Shown: positions 17,259 through 26,266 of the stretch, one piece after another
Layout of the letters: the number at the start of each line of letters is the position of its first letter
Position numbering within the stretch: the first letter of the stretch is position 1
Source of the DNA: Eggerthellaceae bacterium
GTDB taxonomy: Bacteria > Actinomycetota > Coriobacteriia > Coriobacteriales > Eggerthellaceae
Direction of reading: 5' to 3'
NCBI GenBank assembly: GCA_910575165.1
Contig: CAJTDS010000009.1
Location: 50,127 to 114,126, forward strand
DNA length: 64,000 nucleotides
Made by a program: the position numbers and the translations under genes
The notes under the pieces: generated by a model
Seen by the model: only the letters and a program-made list of their open reading frames with translations
Database searches by the model: none
Told to the model about the DNA's origin: nothing

Positions 17259-18547
17259 TGAACGTACTGGTTTTGGGCAGCGGCGGCCGCGAGCACGCCA
17301 TCACCTGGTCCTTGGCGAAATCCCCCCTGGTGGAGGAGCTGTTCGTCGCGCCTGGCAACGGGGGGACGGCGGGAATCGCCCGCAACATCTCCGGTTTGAA
17401 CGCCGAAGACGGCGAAGCGGTGCTGGGGTTCGCCCGCGACCATAAGATCGACTTGGTGGTTATAGGCCCCGAGGCCCCGCTGGTGGCCGGTGTGGCCGAC
17501 GTGCTGCGCCAGGCCGGCGTGGCGGTGTTCGGGCCCGACGCCCAGGGCGCCCAGCTGGAAGGCAGCAAGAGCTACAGCAAGCGCTTCATGGACGACAACG
17601 GCATCCCCACGGCCCGTTACGCTACGTTCACGGAGCTGGAGCCGGCGCTGGCGTACCTGGACGAGCTGGGTGTGCCCGTGGTGGTGAAGGCCGACGGACT
17701 GGCGGCGGGCAAGGGCGTTGTGGTGGCCGACGACATGGAGGACGCGCAGGACGCCGTGCGCGCCTGCTTCGACGGAGCCTTCGGCGACGCGGGCAGCACC
17801 GTACTTATCGAAGAGTGCCTGCAGGGGCCCGAGTGCAGCCTTCTGGCCTTCGTGTCGAACGGCAAGGCGCACTGCATGGCCACGGCCCAGGACCACAAGC
17901 GCGCCTTCGACGGCGACCGGGGTCCCAATACCGGGGGCATGGGCGTGTACTCACCAGTGCCCATTGTTACGCCCGAGGAATACGCGGCCATGCACCAGGT
18001 GATGGAGACGGCGGCCGCGGCCACGGCCCGCGAGCCTTTCGCCCACGACTACCGCGGCGTGCTCTACGGCGGCTTCATGCTCACCGAGGACGGCCCGAAG
18101 GTGCTGGAATTCAACGCTCGTTTCGGCGATCCCGAGACCCAGGTGATTCTGCCGCGGCTGGAAAACGACTTGGCCGAGGTCATGCTGGCCGTTGCCGAGG
18201 GACGCCCCGACAACATCGATCTGCATTGGGCCGAGCAGTGGGCCGTGTGCGTGGTGCTTGCCAGCGAAGGCTACCCGGGTTCCTACGAGAAGGGCAAGGT
18301 CATCCTGGGCATCGACGAGGCCGAGGCGCTGGACGGCGTGACGGTGTTCCATGCGGGCACCGCCCACAACGCCGACGGCGAGCTGGTCACTGCCGGCGGC
18401 CGCGTGCTCAACGTGGTGGCTCTGGGCGACAGCTTCGAGGAAGCGCGCGATCTCGCCTACGAGGCCTGCGACCTCATCTATTTCGAAGGCAAGCAGCTGC
18501 GTAGCGATATAGGCTTGCGCGCCCTGCAGGGACGAGAAGCCTGGTAA
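17258..18547 (+). CDS. purD: phosphoribosylamine-glycine ligase
   Basis: Second step of de novo purine synthesis: ligates glycine to phosphoribosylamine with ATP. The 429-residue protein is an ATP-grasp enzyme: N-terminal VLGSGGREHAI, ATP-binding VVVKADGLAAGKGVVVA, the GPECSLLAF and RGPNTGGMGVYSP loops, and metal-binding LEFNARFGDPETQ. The ATG at 17258, inside the purA stop, has GAGGATG upstream; an ATG 12 bp earlier is less likely. Pairing of purA with purD, without other pur genes, is the local arrangement. Confidence 0.96.
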   Translation: MNVLVLGSGGREHAITWSLAKSPLVEELFVAPGNGGTAGIARNISGLNAEDGEAVLGFARDHKIDLVVIGPEAPLVAGVADVLRQAGVAVFGPDAQGAQLEGSKSYSKRFMDDNGIPTARYATFTELEPALAYLDELGVPVVVKADGLAAGKGVVVADDMEDAQDAVRACFDGAFGDAGSTVLIEECLQGPECSLLAFVSNGKAHCMATAQDHKRAFDGDRGPNTGGMGVYSPVPIVTPEEYAAMHQVMETAAAATAREPFAHDYRGVLYGGFMLTEDGPKVLEFNARFGDPETQVILPRLENDLAEVMLAVAEGRPDNIDLHWAEQWAVCVVLASEGYPGSYEKGKVILGIDEAEALDGVTVFHAGTAHNADGELVTAGGRVLNVVALGDSFEEARDLAYEACDLIYFEGKQLRSDIGLRALQGREAW

Positions 18548-18610
18548 GAAGCTGTGCGCCTAAGAGGATTTGGCGATGCGGCGCAGCGAGGTCGAGCAAG
18601 GAGCTCTTTC

Positions 18611-20026
18611 ATGTTGGCAGAACGGTTGCTTTCCACGGTGGTGCGCGGATGCACCGGCCAGTACTTGAAGCTGAGGCCTACCAGCCAGGACCGCATCCCC
18701 GGTCCCGTGCCCGGCCAGCGCTACATGCTGTACATGCACGTGCCCTTCTGCGAGCGCCTGTGCCCCTATTGCAGCTTCAACCGCTTCCCCTTCGCCGAGG
18801 ACCGCGCGCGCCCCTACTTCGCCAACATGCGCAAGGAAATGCTCATGCTGAAGGACCTGGGCTACGACTTCGACAGCGTCTACATCGGCGGCGGCACCCC
18901 TACCATTCTGCTGGACGAGCTGTGCGATACCATCGATTTGGCCCGCGAGACCTTCTCCATCAAGGAGGTTTCCAGCGAGACGAACCCCAACCACCTGATC
19001 CCCAGCTACCTGGACAAGCTGCAGGGTCGGGTGCAGCGGCTTTCCGTGGGTGTGCAGTCCTTCGACGACGGGCTGCTGCGTCAGATGGACCGCTACGACA
19101 AGTACGGCTGCGGCCAGCAGATCATGGAGCGTATCCAGGACGCGAGCCCCTACTTCGTGTCCATGAACGCCGACATGATATTCAACTTCCCGGCCCAGAC
19201 CGAAGACATCCTTATCCGCGACATCGAGCGCGTCATCGAATCCGGCGCCAGCCAGACCACGTTCTACCCGCTTATGGCCTCGCCGTCGGTGGAGCGGTCG
19301 CTGGCCCGCACTGTGGGCAAGGTGGACTACGCCCGCGAGCAGCGCTTCTACGAGATCATCTGCGAGCTTCTGACCCAGCCCATCCCCGGCGTGACGCCGT
19401 CCGATATGCCCGCAGGCCCCAACGGCGAGCGCGGGCTGTTCCAGCACGGCAGCGCCTGGACCTTCAACAGGCGCCTGGCTTCTTCCGGTGCCGCATCTTC
19501 GGGCGATGCCGCCGCGACGCTCGTGGAGCCGGGGGCGCCCGCGGTCGATGAGCCGCGCGCCATGATCGACGAGTACGTGGTGGACTACGAGGAGTACCCG
19601 GCCATCGGCAGCGGCGGCATAACCTACCTGGGCAACGAGCTGTTCGTGAACACGTTCTCGGTGCGCGACTACAACGCCGCCATCGAAAGCGGCCGCATGT
19701 CGCTTATGGGCAAGACGAAATTCTCGAAGCACCAGCGCATGCGCTACCGGTTCATGATGCAGCTGTTCGGCCTGCGACTTGACAAACGCCAGTTCAAGAA
19801 AGATTTCGGCTGCAGCGTGGAGGTGGGCCTGCCTGCGGAGATGGCCTTCATGACGGCCAATGGGGCCTTCGCTACCAACAACGACGAAGAGCTCACCCTC
19901 ACCGCGAAGGGCCGCTATCTCATGGTGGTCATGATGCGCCAGTTCTTCATCGGCGTGAACAACCTGCGCGACCAGGCCCGAGCAGCCCTCACCGGCGAAG
20001 AGCGCACCCTGATCTTCGGGGAGTAG
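18611..20026 (+). CDS. radical SAM protein, HemN-like (coproporphyrinogen III oxidase family)
   Basis: A 471-residue radical SAM enzyme. The cluster motif is MHVPFCERLCPYCSF (CxxxCxxC), followed by YIGGGTPTIL, ETNPNHL and the RLSVGVQSFDD strand typical of HemN relatives. The C-terminal half has GSGGITYLGNELFVNTFSV and a HemN-like end domain. About 30 residues of Ala/Ser/Gly filler (about 300-325) interrupt it. The ATG at 18611 has AAGGAG upstream. Family members include haem-synthesis oxidases, HemW chaperones and haem-degrading enzymes; the reaction here is not decided, and no haem genes adjoin it. Confidence 0.85.
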   Translation: MLAERLLSTVVRGCTGQYLKLRPTSQDRIPGPVPGQRYMLYMHVPFCERLCPYCSFNRFPFAEDRARPYFANMRKEMLMLKDLGYDFDSVYIGGGTPTILLDELCDTIDLARETFSIKEVSSETNPNHLIPSYLDKLQGRVQRLSVGVQSFDDGLLRQMDRYDKYGCGQQIMERIQDASPYFVSMNADMIFNFPAQTEDILIRDIERVIESGASQTTFYPLMASPSVERSLARTVGKVDYAREQRFYEIICELLTQPIPGVTPSDMPAGPNGERGLFQHGSAWTFNRRLASSGAASSGDAAATLVEPGAPAVDEPRAMIDEYVVDYEEYPAIGSGGITYLGNELFVNTFSVRDYNAAIESGRMSLMGKTKFSKHQRMRYRFMMQLFGLRLDKRQFKKDFGCSVEVGLPAEMAFMTANGAFATNNDEELTLTAKGRYLMVVMMRQFFIGVNNLRDQARAALTGEERTLIFGE

Positions 20027-20113
20027 CGGGCCCCTGCCGCCTCAGGACGAAACAACGGCCAGGCACTGGTAGGTGCGCTTGGCAGAATGCATATATTTAG
20101 AGAACAAACGTTC

Positions 20114-20141
20114 ATATACTATGATATAATATATAGTATAT
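20114..20141. promoter_or_regulatory. AT-rich dyad upstream of the toxin-antitoxin pair
   Basis: ATATACTAT and ATAGTATAT are inverted around 10 bp. The site lies in a 150-bp AT-rich patch unlike the surrounding DNA and is a candidate operator for the ribbon-helix-helix antitoxin. Confidence 0.45.
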
Positions 20142-20181
20142 AAGTTCGTTATGTCAATTTGCTTTCAATAGGGAAGAGCGG

Positions 20182-20209
20182 TTTACTGGGAAATTTTTTA
20201 TCATATAAT
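20182..20209 (+). promoter_or_regulatory. promoter of the toxin-antitoxin pair
   Basis: TTTACT and TATAAT with a 16-bp spacer, close before the AAAGGG ribosome site of the first gene. Confidence 0.55.
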
Positions 20210-20236
20210 TTCATCATATAAAAGGGTGTGAGCAAT

Positions 20237-20497
20237 GTGGCAAGCGTAGTTGTTGATGAGCACGCATTCAAGCACGGGCTGGACGAGGAAGAGATTCGGT
20301 TTGCATGGGATCATTTCGTTCGTCTTGTTCACCGGGGTTCGCCCGACGAAGGACAGATTCTTGCGGTTGGGTGGGGTTTCACGGGGAGGCTCATTCAGCT
20401 TGTAGCGGTCGAGAGGCCTTTCGGCGTGCTCATCTACCACGCTATGACGCCGCCGACGCACAACGCCCTGCGCGAGCTTGGCCTTAAGTGGAGGTGA
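20237..20497 (+). CDS. putative toxin of a type II toxin-antitoxin pair (BrnT-like)
   Basis: An 86-residue protein with HAFKHGLDEEEIRFAWDHF near the start, a two-strand core (GQILAVGWGFTGRLIQLVAV) and IYHAMTPPTH near the end. This layout resembles the BrnT/RelE-like small toxins that cleave RNA, but the match is by pattern only. The GTG at 20237 has AAAGGG ten bases upstream; a GTG three codons earlier is too close to that site. It is followed after 5 bp by a ribbon-helix-helix gene, the usual partner. It sits just after an AT-rich patch, a sign of transfer. Confidence 0.6.
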   Translation: MASVVVDEHAFKHGLDEEEIRFAWDHFVRLVHRGSPDEGQILAVGWGFTGRLIQLVAVERPFGVLIYHAMTPPTHNALRELGLKWR

Positions 20498-20502
20498 GGA
20501 TA

Positions 20503-20751
20503 ATGGGACACGATACTCTTGCGAGATTCGGTGTGACCGATGAGCAGCTCGATGCATGGGAAGAGGATGCCTCTCGGGGGGTCTTTCCCGGAGAGCCTCG
20601 AGGCGAGATAGTGATCGGGCGGCCGCGTTTGACCGATGAGCCACTGCGCGCTGTAACCGTCACACTGCCTCAGTCGATGGTCGAGGCTATAGACCGGCAG
20701 ACCAAGAACCGGTCGGATTTCATCCGGAAAGCTGTTGCGGCCTGCTTGTAG
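20503..20751 (+). CDS. ribbon-helix-helix protein, putative antitoxin
   Basis: An 82-residue protein whose C-terminal half is a ribbon-helix-helix DNA-binding motif (AVTVTLPQSMVEAIDRQTK, then NRSDFIRKAVAACL). The N-terminal half is acidic and probably contacts the toxin. The ATG at 20503 has a strong GGAGGTGAGG site. It is coupled to the preceding gene and probably represses the pair through the AT-rich dyad upstream. The order toxin then antitoxin matches BrnT-BrnA. Confidence 0.7.
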   Translation: MGHDTLARFGVTDEQLDAWEEDASRGVFPGEPRGEIVIGRPRLTDEPLRAVTVTLPQSMVEAIDRQTKNRSDFIRKAVAACL

Positions 20752-20880
20752 GGCGGCCGTCGAAACGATGCGCTCTCTTCCATCGGTGCGAGTGGCCTGA
20801 GCGACTGCGCGAGCTGTAGGATGTGTCTTCGTGCTAAGGTCCTCCGGTTGTTAGTAAGCGACCTTGTCATACCGCCGCGC

Positions 20881-20986
20881 TTAGCCCTGCCGTTCGCCTT
20901 GCTGGTCCAGCAGCCTTAGGAGCTCGTTCTTGTTGTGGATGCCCAGCTTCTTGTACAGGTTGCGGGAGTGGACGCGCGGTGTTTGA
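20881..20986 (-). pseudogene. duplicated C-terminal stump of a LuxR regulator
   Basis: About 100 bp almost identical to the end of the LuxR gene at 27112-28527, in the same orientation. It encodes the last 31 or so residues (VHSRNLYKKLGIHNKNELLR and onward) and the stop. Only a couple of base changes are seen before similarity breaks off near 20986 with a 2-base gap. It has no start or upstream part. Confidence 0.85.
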
Positions 20987-21219
20987 CCAGCGGTCACCTG
21001 ATTTTATATGGTAAACGGGCGTTTTCGCAGGGCGGCGAGGCGGCTTTGCGCTAGAGTGACGCAGCGCAAGGCTTTCTCTCTGCGGGTTTTGGATGCGGGC
21101 GGCATACTCGATTTTCGCTCCGGTTGCCGTACGGTTGCGGCCGTGGACTTGGCGCTGGAACCCGTTGCGGAATACGCAGGTTGGCATAGGGCGTTGTGGG
21201 CGATGGTTAGGGGGGTTCT
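20987..21219. other. junction region between the LuxR stump and the next regulator
   Basis: Together with 20752-20880 this stretch holds no gene. A perfect small dyad TGACC-AGC-GGTCA (20984-20996) straddles the break of the duplicated stump. A shadow frame on the minus strand has no ribosome site. Confidence 0.5.
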
Positions 21220-22638
21220 GTGGCAGGTGGCACCTCGCTGGGCGGACGGCCTTGGTACTTGGCAGGCTTCGGGCTTCTCTGGTACTACTGGATCGTCACT
21301 ATTCTCTTTCCCGGTGAGACCGGCGTGCTGTTCGCTCAGACGCCGTCGAGAATCGTCACCTTAGGTGCCACGGCTGCGGCCTCGGTTCTGATGCTGGGTG
21401 CGAGGCGCCGTTTGCCTCGGATGGTCGGCTCTGCATGGTTCTACGCTGTCGCCGCTTTTCTGCTTTCTGCGGGAACCGCGATCTGCTTTTTCGCTCCAAC
21501 CTTCTTCCCCTTGCCAGATGCGGTCATGGTGGCGCCCTGCGTGATGTACGGTCTTGGTAACGGGGTGTGTCTGAACCTCTTTTTCGAGTTGTTGGAGCCT
21601 CGGTCGCTTCGGGAGGCGCGTTTCGGGATTGTGAGCTCCATATCTCTCGGGTTGGCGTTCTACCTTGTTTGCGTAGCGGTGCATCGCGTGAGCGAGATCG
21701 GTTTCGGCGCCGTGGAAACGTCGTTTGCGTTGCTGTCGATACCGTTGTATGTTTACGCGGCAAGACGACAGGGAAGGGGCGAGGCTCGAAAGAACGACCT
21801 GATAGGCAATAAGCCGCTTGCCATGTCTGTCGTGCGCGTGTCGTCCATCATGGCTGCATTCGGGGTTTTGGTGGGTGTGAGCGCGCGCGGTTTCGACGAA
21901 GGCCAGGCGGCCGTCCTGAATACGATGATGCCTGCGTTGTCCATAATCACCCTCGCGTTGTTCGCGGTTTACGTGCAGCGCAACACCAAGGTTGCCGATA
22001 TCTTGCAATGCGGCAAATTCGCCGTGGTGATAGGCGCCCTGGGGTTGATGCTGCAGCTGGTTTCGTCCGCCTTCGCCATGGCCTCCGCTCTGGTCTTTTT
22101 CGTTGCTTACGTGCTGTTCCTGTCTTCGATGTTCGTTTTCTACGTCGTGATTGCGCGATACCAGGTGCGTTTCGCTTTGGTGACGCTGCTTTCCTTTGCG
22201 CTGGTGGCCGATAGCGTTGGGCTGGCCGCCGGATTCGCCCTGCACGCCTACATTGTGCTGGTGAGTCCTCAAGCTCTCCTATCCGTGTTGTTCTTGGCTG
22301 CCTCGTTCTTCATCATTGCGGGTGCCTTTTTCTTCAACAAGCACACGCTTTTTCCTGTGGGAGGCCCTGGCAAGGGGTCTTACGACGACCCCAAGGGCGT
22401 CTACGTTGCATGCGTGCAGTTGGCCGAAGAACATAGACTTACCCCTCGCCAGAAGGAAGTGCTTTGCATGCTCGGTCGCGGGAAGCGCGTGCAGGCCATC
22501 GCCAAAGAGCTCGTCTTGTCGCCCGGCACGGTGCGCAGCCATGTGCACCAGATCTACGAGAAGCTGGGTGTTCATTCGAACGGCGAGCTTATGGCTCTGA
22601 TAGGGAACGCTGACGTCAAGACGGTCGACCAGCTGTAG
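21220..22638 (+). CDS. membrane-spanning LuxR-family regulator
   Basis: A 472-residue regulator: about a dozen hydrophobic segments (about residues 10-385) followed by a cytoplasmic LuxR helix-turn-helix (about 410-465; LTPRQKEVLCMLGRGKRVQAI, GTVRSHVHQIYEKLGVHS). The membrane part probably senses a small molecule directly, as proposed for similar Eggerthellaceae regulators. The GTG start follows a GGGGGG ribosome-like stretch. It precedes the molybdopterin reductase operon on the same strand, separated by a strong terminator, and is its likely regulator (inference from position). Confidence 0.85.
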   Translation: MAGGTSLGGRPWYLAGFGLLWYYWIVTILFPGETGVLFAQTPSRIVTLGATAAASVLMLGARRRLPRMVGSAWFYAVAAFLLSAGTAICFFAPTFFPLPDAVMVAPCVMYGLGNGVCLNLFFELLEPRSLREARFGIVSSISLGLAFYLVCVAVHRVSEIGFGAVETSFALLSIPLYVYAARRQGRGEARKNDLIGNKPLAMSVVRVSSIMAAFGVLVGVSARGFDEGQAAVLNTMMPALSIITLALFAVYVQRNTKVADILQCGKFAVVIGALGLMLQLVSSAFAMASALVFFVAYVLFLSSMFVFYVVIARYQVRFALVTLLSFALVADSVGLAAGFALHAYIVLVSPQALLSVLFLAASFFIIAGAFFFNKHTLFPVGGPGKGSYDDPKGVYVACVQLAEEHRLTPRQKEVLCMLGRGKRVQAIAKELVLSPGTVRSHVHQIYEKLGVHSNGELMALIGNADVKTVDQL

Positions 22639-22661
22639 GGCTTTCCAAGTTTTGCCTGGTA

Positions 22662-22696
22662 GGGGCTCTCTATCAAATTGATAGAGAGCCCCTTTT
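22662..22696 (+). terminator. strong intrinsic terminator
   Basis: A 12-bp stem (GGGGCTCTCTAT and complement) with a short AT-rich loop, then four T. It isolates the LuxR gene from the reductase operon. Confidence 0.9.
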
Positions 22697-22808
22697 CTGC
22701 GAATCGCATCACTTTTATCGATGAATAATCCCTTCCGCCTTCCTATTATTGATGTCCGACGCGGGCGCATGGTGCGCAGCGCGAGTAGAGGCGAGAAGGA
22801 GGAGAAGT

Positions 22809-25613
22809 ATGTCGAGTATGCTCGAGAAAGTGAGCGGGGCAAACTTCGATCGGCGCGTGTTCCTGAAGGGGGCAGCCGTGGCTGCGGCCGGTGCCGTGAC
22901 CGCTTCGGCCGTCGGTTGCTCTTCCGGCAACCAGGAGCCGCAGGAGGAGACGGTGGAGGCGTCGGCTCGACCGGAGAATACGCTTGAGGAGGTGGACCTG
23001 TGGACCGACCTTCCCGATCCCGACGCGGAGGGAACCTGGATTCCGGTTGCCTGCTGGCATAACTGCGGCGGCCGTTGCAGCAACAAGGCGCTTGTCAAGG
23101 ACGGTGTCGTCCTTCGCCAGAAGACCGACGACATTTATGCCGACGAGGAGGGGCAAGGGCATTTCCAGAACCGCGCCTGTCCGCGCGGACGCTCTCAGCA
23201 GCAGCAGTGCTTCGGCGCCGACCGACTGAAGTACCCTATGAAGCGCAAGAACTGGGAGCCTGGCGGCGTGAACGTCAACGGCGAGCTGCGCGGCGTCGAC
23301 GAATGGGAGCGTATCAGCTGGGAAGAGGCGCTGGACATGATTGCATCCGAGCTGCAGCGTATCTACGGGACTTACGGTGCGCGGTCGGTGTACTTCAGCA
23401 CGTACGCCTACGGGCCGTACAGCAACATTCTGAACACGCTTGGCGGATACGTGTATGCCGATACGGTCGAGTCGTACGGGAACTGGAAGATGTGCTGCAG
23501 CGCGTACGGTACCCCCTTCTACAATTCGAACCCCGACATCGAAGGGGCCAACGACCGCTTCGACCTTCCGAACGCAGAGACCATCGTCATGCTGGGCGGC
23601 AATCCCAGCTGGGCATCGGGCGGCAGTCCGAGCTACCACTTCGCGCGGGCGAAGGAGGCGGGTACGAAGTTCGTGTACGTGGGACCCTCGCGCAACATCA
23701 CGGCGAGCATGCTCGATGCGCGCTGGATTCCTGTGCGCCCTGCAACCGATACGGCGATGCTGCTTGCCGTTGCCTATGTCATGCTCGAGCAGGACGAGCA
23801 GAAGCAGCTCATCGACTGGGACTTCCTGCATACGTACTGCGTGGGCTTTGACGCGAAGTCCATGCCCGAAGACGCTGTGCTGGACGAGAACTTCAAGGAC
23901 TACGTGCTGGGCGTCTACGACGGCGTGCCCAAGACTCCCGAATGGGCTACCGAGATCTGCGGCACCCCGGTGGAAGACATCGAATGGCTTGCGGAAACCG
24001 TTGGCAAGCAGCACAAGGTCATGCTGCTTCATAGCTATGCCGCGGCCCGCTCCAACGGTACCGAGAACCTGTCCCAGCTGTTCCTCACCATTGGCGCCAT
24101 GGGCGGTCATATGGGCAAGTCCGGCCATGCGACCGGGGCGATGTACCACTACGAGGCGGGAAACGCCGGCCCGCAGCTGGTGAAGCTGGGATCGGCTACG
24201 AGCGCCTTCGTTCCCAATCCGATTACCGAGGTCATCCCTGGTGGCGAGACGTGGAAGGCCATCGTGGACGGTCATTACACCTATTGTGGCACAAGCGGCT
24301 CTGCGGTTAACGGATGGGCTCCCAAGGAGGAGCGCGATATCGACATCAAGGCGATTATCTCTGGGGCAAACAACTTCCTGCAGTCCAAGATGAACGTCAA
24401 CGACGGCATCCGCGCGTACCGGAAGGTGGAGTTTGCTTGGGCGAACGATTACAAGCTCTCGTCTAGCTGCCAGTACTCGGATATCGTGTTGCCCGTGACT
24501 ACGAAGTGGGAGGGCTATACTCCCGATACGTCGTCGCCGGTCTGGATTAACCGCGAAAGCCAGGTCATCACTTCGCCGGTTCTCGAAGAGGGCCTTTACG
24601 AGGCAAAGTCTGATCAATGGATTGCCGACCAGCTGGCTGATCGTTTGGGGCTCGATAGGGCCGCCCTATTCCCCGTGAGCGAGAAGCAGAACTACTTCAA
24701 CATGATCGCTGGTGCCAAGTATTTCGCTGGCGGCAAGCTGATGTACAGCCAGGATTCGAGCGCTCTGCTCACGGCGGCCGCCAAGGCGAAGGCTGCAGGC
24801 GAGGATTTCGATATGTCCGGCTATACCGAGGAGTGGAAGCCGCTGGTCACCATCACGCAGGAGGACATCGACAAGTTCGGCGACGTTGTCGGCGAGCCGC
24901 AAGAGGGCGTTATCGGCTTCGACGAGATTCGGGCCCAAGGTGTCTACCAGGTCGAGATGACCGACGACAAGCGCTGGATCGGCTACAAGGACTTCATCGA
25001 GGATCCCGAGAAGTATCCGCGTCCTTCTAAGAGCGGCAAGTTCGAGATCTACTGCCAGACGAAGGCCGACGGCATCAACTCCATTGGCATCAACCCCGAG
25101 CCCATCAAGCCCTATCCGAACTACATTGTTCCCAAGGAAGGCTACGAGGAGAGCTTTGCTGACTGGTCGGCCAAGGAGCGCGGCGAGTACCCGTTCCAGA
25201 TGTATACGCCGCACTATCTGCGCCGCTCCCATACCACCTTGGACAACCTGCCCTGGCTGCAGGAGGCTTTCGAGAACCCGGTGTTCATGAATGCTTCCGA
25301 CGGCGAGGCGCTGGGGCTGAAGACCGGCGATACGGTGCTGGTTTCCAGCAAGTGGGGACAGGTTCTGCGTCATGTGAGCCTGATGGAATCGGTCATGCCC
25401 GGAGCCATTGCCGTTCCCCACGGTGTTCGCACCGACATTGATCCCGAGACGGGCATCGACACGGGCGGCAGCGAGAACACCCTGCTCGGTCCCGTGGTAT
25501 CAAACTACTTCCCGCAGGTCTCCGGCTATAACACTTGCTTGGTGAAGGTGGAGAAGTGGACGGGCGAGCCCATACCGTACGACTACGAGAAGACGTTCAT
25601 TCCGAGCGTGTAG
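22809..25613 (+). CDS. Tat-exported molybdopterin oxidoreductase, DmsA-like catalytic subunit
   Basis: A 934-residue DMSO-reductase-family enzyme predicted to reduce an external electron acceptor. The twin-arginine signal (DRRVFLKG, residues 14-21) is followed by a hydrophobic stretch and SAVGC (Cys37), which resembles a lipobox. A [4Fe-4S] site follows: Cys82, Cys86, Cys90 and Cys124. The molybdopterin domains come next (WERISWEEALDMIASEL; ETIVMLGGNPSWASGG), and the dinucleotide-binding domain is at the end (LKTGDTVLVSSKWGQ). The ATG at 22809 has GAAGGAGGAG upstream. It is cotranscribed with an iron-sulfur subunit and a chaperone. The acceptor (sulfoxide, N-oxide or other) cannot be told. 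Confidence 0.9.
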   Translation: MSSMLEKVSGANFDRRVFLKGAAVAAAGAVTASAVGCSSGNQEPQEETVEASARPENTLEEVDLWTDLPDPDAEGTWIPVACWHNCGGRCSNKALVKDGVVLRQKTDDIYADEEGQGHFQNRACPRGRSQQQQCFGADRLKYPMKRKNWEPGGVNVNGELRGVDEWERISWEEALDMIASELQRIYGTYGARSVYFSTYAYGPYSNILNTLGGYVYADTVESYGNWKMCCSAYGTPFYNSNPDIEGANDRFDLPNAETIVMLGGNPSWASGGSPSYHFARAKEAGTKFVYVGPSRNITASMLDARWIPVRPATDTAMLLAVAYVMLEQDEQKQLIDWDFLHTYCVGFDAKSMPEDAVLDENFKDYVLGVYDGVPKTPEWATEICGTPVEDIEWLAETVGKQHKVMLLHSYAAARSNGTENLSQLFLTIGAMGGHMGKSGHATGAMYHYEAGNAGPQLVKLGSATSAFVPNPITEVIPGGETWKAIVDGHYTYCGTSGSAVNGWAPKEERDIDIKAIISGANNFLQSKMNVNDGIRAYRKVEFAWANDYKLSSSCQYSDIVLPVTTKWEGYTPDTSSPVWINRESQVITSPVLEEGLYEAKSDQWIADQLADRLGLDRAALFPVSEKQNYFNMIAGAKYFAGGKLMYSQDSSALLTAAAKAKAAGEDFDMSGYTEEWKPLVTITQEDIDKFGDVVGEPQEGVIGFDEIRAQGVYQVEMTDDKRWIGYKDFIEDPEKYPRPSKSGKFEIYCQTKADGINSIGINPEPIKPYPNYIVPKEGYEESFADWSAKERGEYPFQMYTPHYLRRSHTTLDNLPWLQEAFENPVFMNASDGEALGLKTGDTVLVSSKWGQVLRHVSLMESVMPGAIAVPHGVRTDIDPETGIDTGGSENTLLGPVVSNYFPQVSGYNTCLVKVEKWTGEPIPYDYEKTFIPSV

Positions 25614-25626
25614 GGAGGATGCAGCC

Positions 25627-26205
25627 ATGGCAATTCTAGGATTCTATTTCGACTCTACGCGCTGCATCGGCTGCCGTGCGTGCCAGATCGCCTGCAAGGA
25701 CAAGAACCGCATCATGGAGCCGGGCATCACGTTCCGGACGGTCAGCTCGTTCGAGGCGGGCGCCTATCCGAATCCGGGCATCTTCCATATGGCCACTACG
25801 TGCAACCACTGCGAGAGCCCGGCATGCACGGCGAACTGCCCGACGGGGGCCATGCGCAAGACGGCCGACGGCACTGTTCAGCACGACGACGAGCTGTGCA
25901 TCGGTTGCCAGACTTGCGTGCAGAGCTGCCCTTACGGCGTGCCGAAGCTTTTCGAGGGCGATATGAAGGTGCGGAAATGCGACGCATGCATTGCGTTCCG
26001 ACAGGCCGGGAAGAACCCCGTGTGCGTCGATGCATGCCCGATGAGGGCGTTGGACTTCGGGGACACGGACGAGCTGAAGTCCAAGTACGGCAGCGCGGTG
26101 GTTTCCGAACTGCCCTGCATGCCCGATGGCGGCACCGGCCAGAACGTACTGGTGAAGCCGAAGGATTGCACGCTCGAGGACGCGTTCCGAAGCGTCATCA
26201 TCTAG
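25627..26205 (+). CDS. four-cluster ferredoxin subunit, DmsB-like
   Basis: A 192-residue electron-transfer subunit with cysteines arranged for four [4Fe-4S] clusters: CIGCRACQIAC near residue 15, CNHCESPACTANC near 60, CIGCQTCVQSC near 92, and the CDACIAFRQAGKNPVCVDAC pair. No signal peptide, so it would be exported with the Tat-bearing catalytic subunit, as in DmsAB. It lies 13 bp after the dmsA-like gene with a GGGAGGATG site. It would pass electrons from a quinol or other donor to the molybdenum subunit. Confidence 0.93.
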   Translation: MAILGFYFDSTRCIGCRACQIACKDKNRIMEPGITFRTVSSFEAGAYPNPGIFHMATTCNHCESPACTANCPTGAMRKTADGTVQHDDELCIGCQTCVQSCPYGVPKLFEGDMKVRKCDACIAFRQAGKNPVCVDACPMRALDFGDTDELKSKYGSAVVSELPCMPDGGTGQNVLVKPKDCTLEDAFRSVII

Positions 26206-26266
26206 GCCGGCATCGGGTACGGGAACTGCAAGCGTCCGCGACGACAAGTCGACGAAAGGACTGATT

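Noticed and set aside
20984..20996. TGACC-AGC-GGTCA as an operator
   Set aside because: It is short and sits at the broken end of the duplicated stump, so it may be chance; mentioned only within the junction entry.
22746..24617. 623-codon minus-strand frame
   Set aside because: Antisense of the molybdopterin reductase gene; no recognisable protein.
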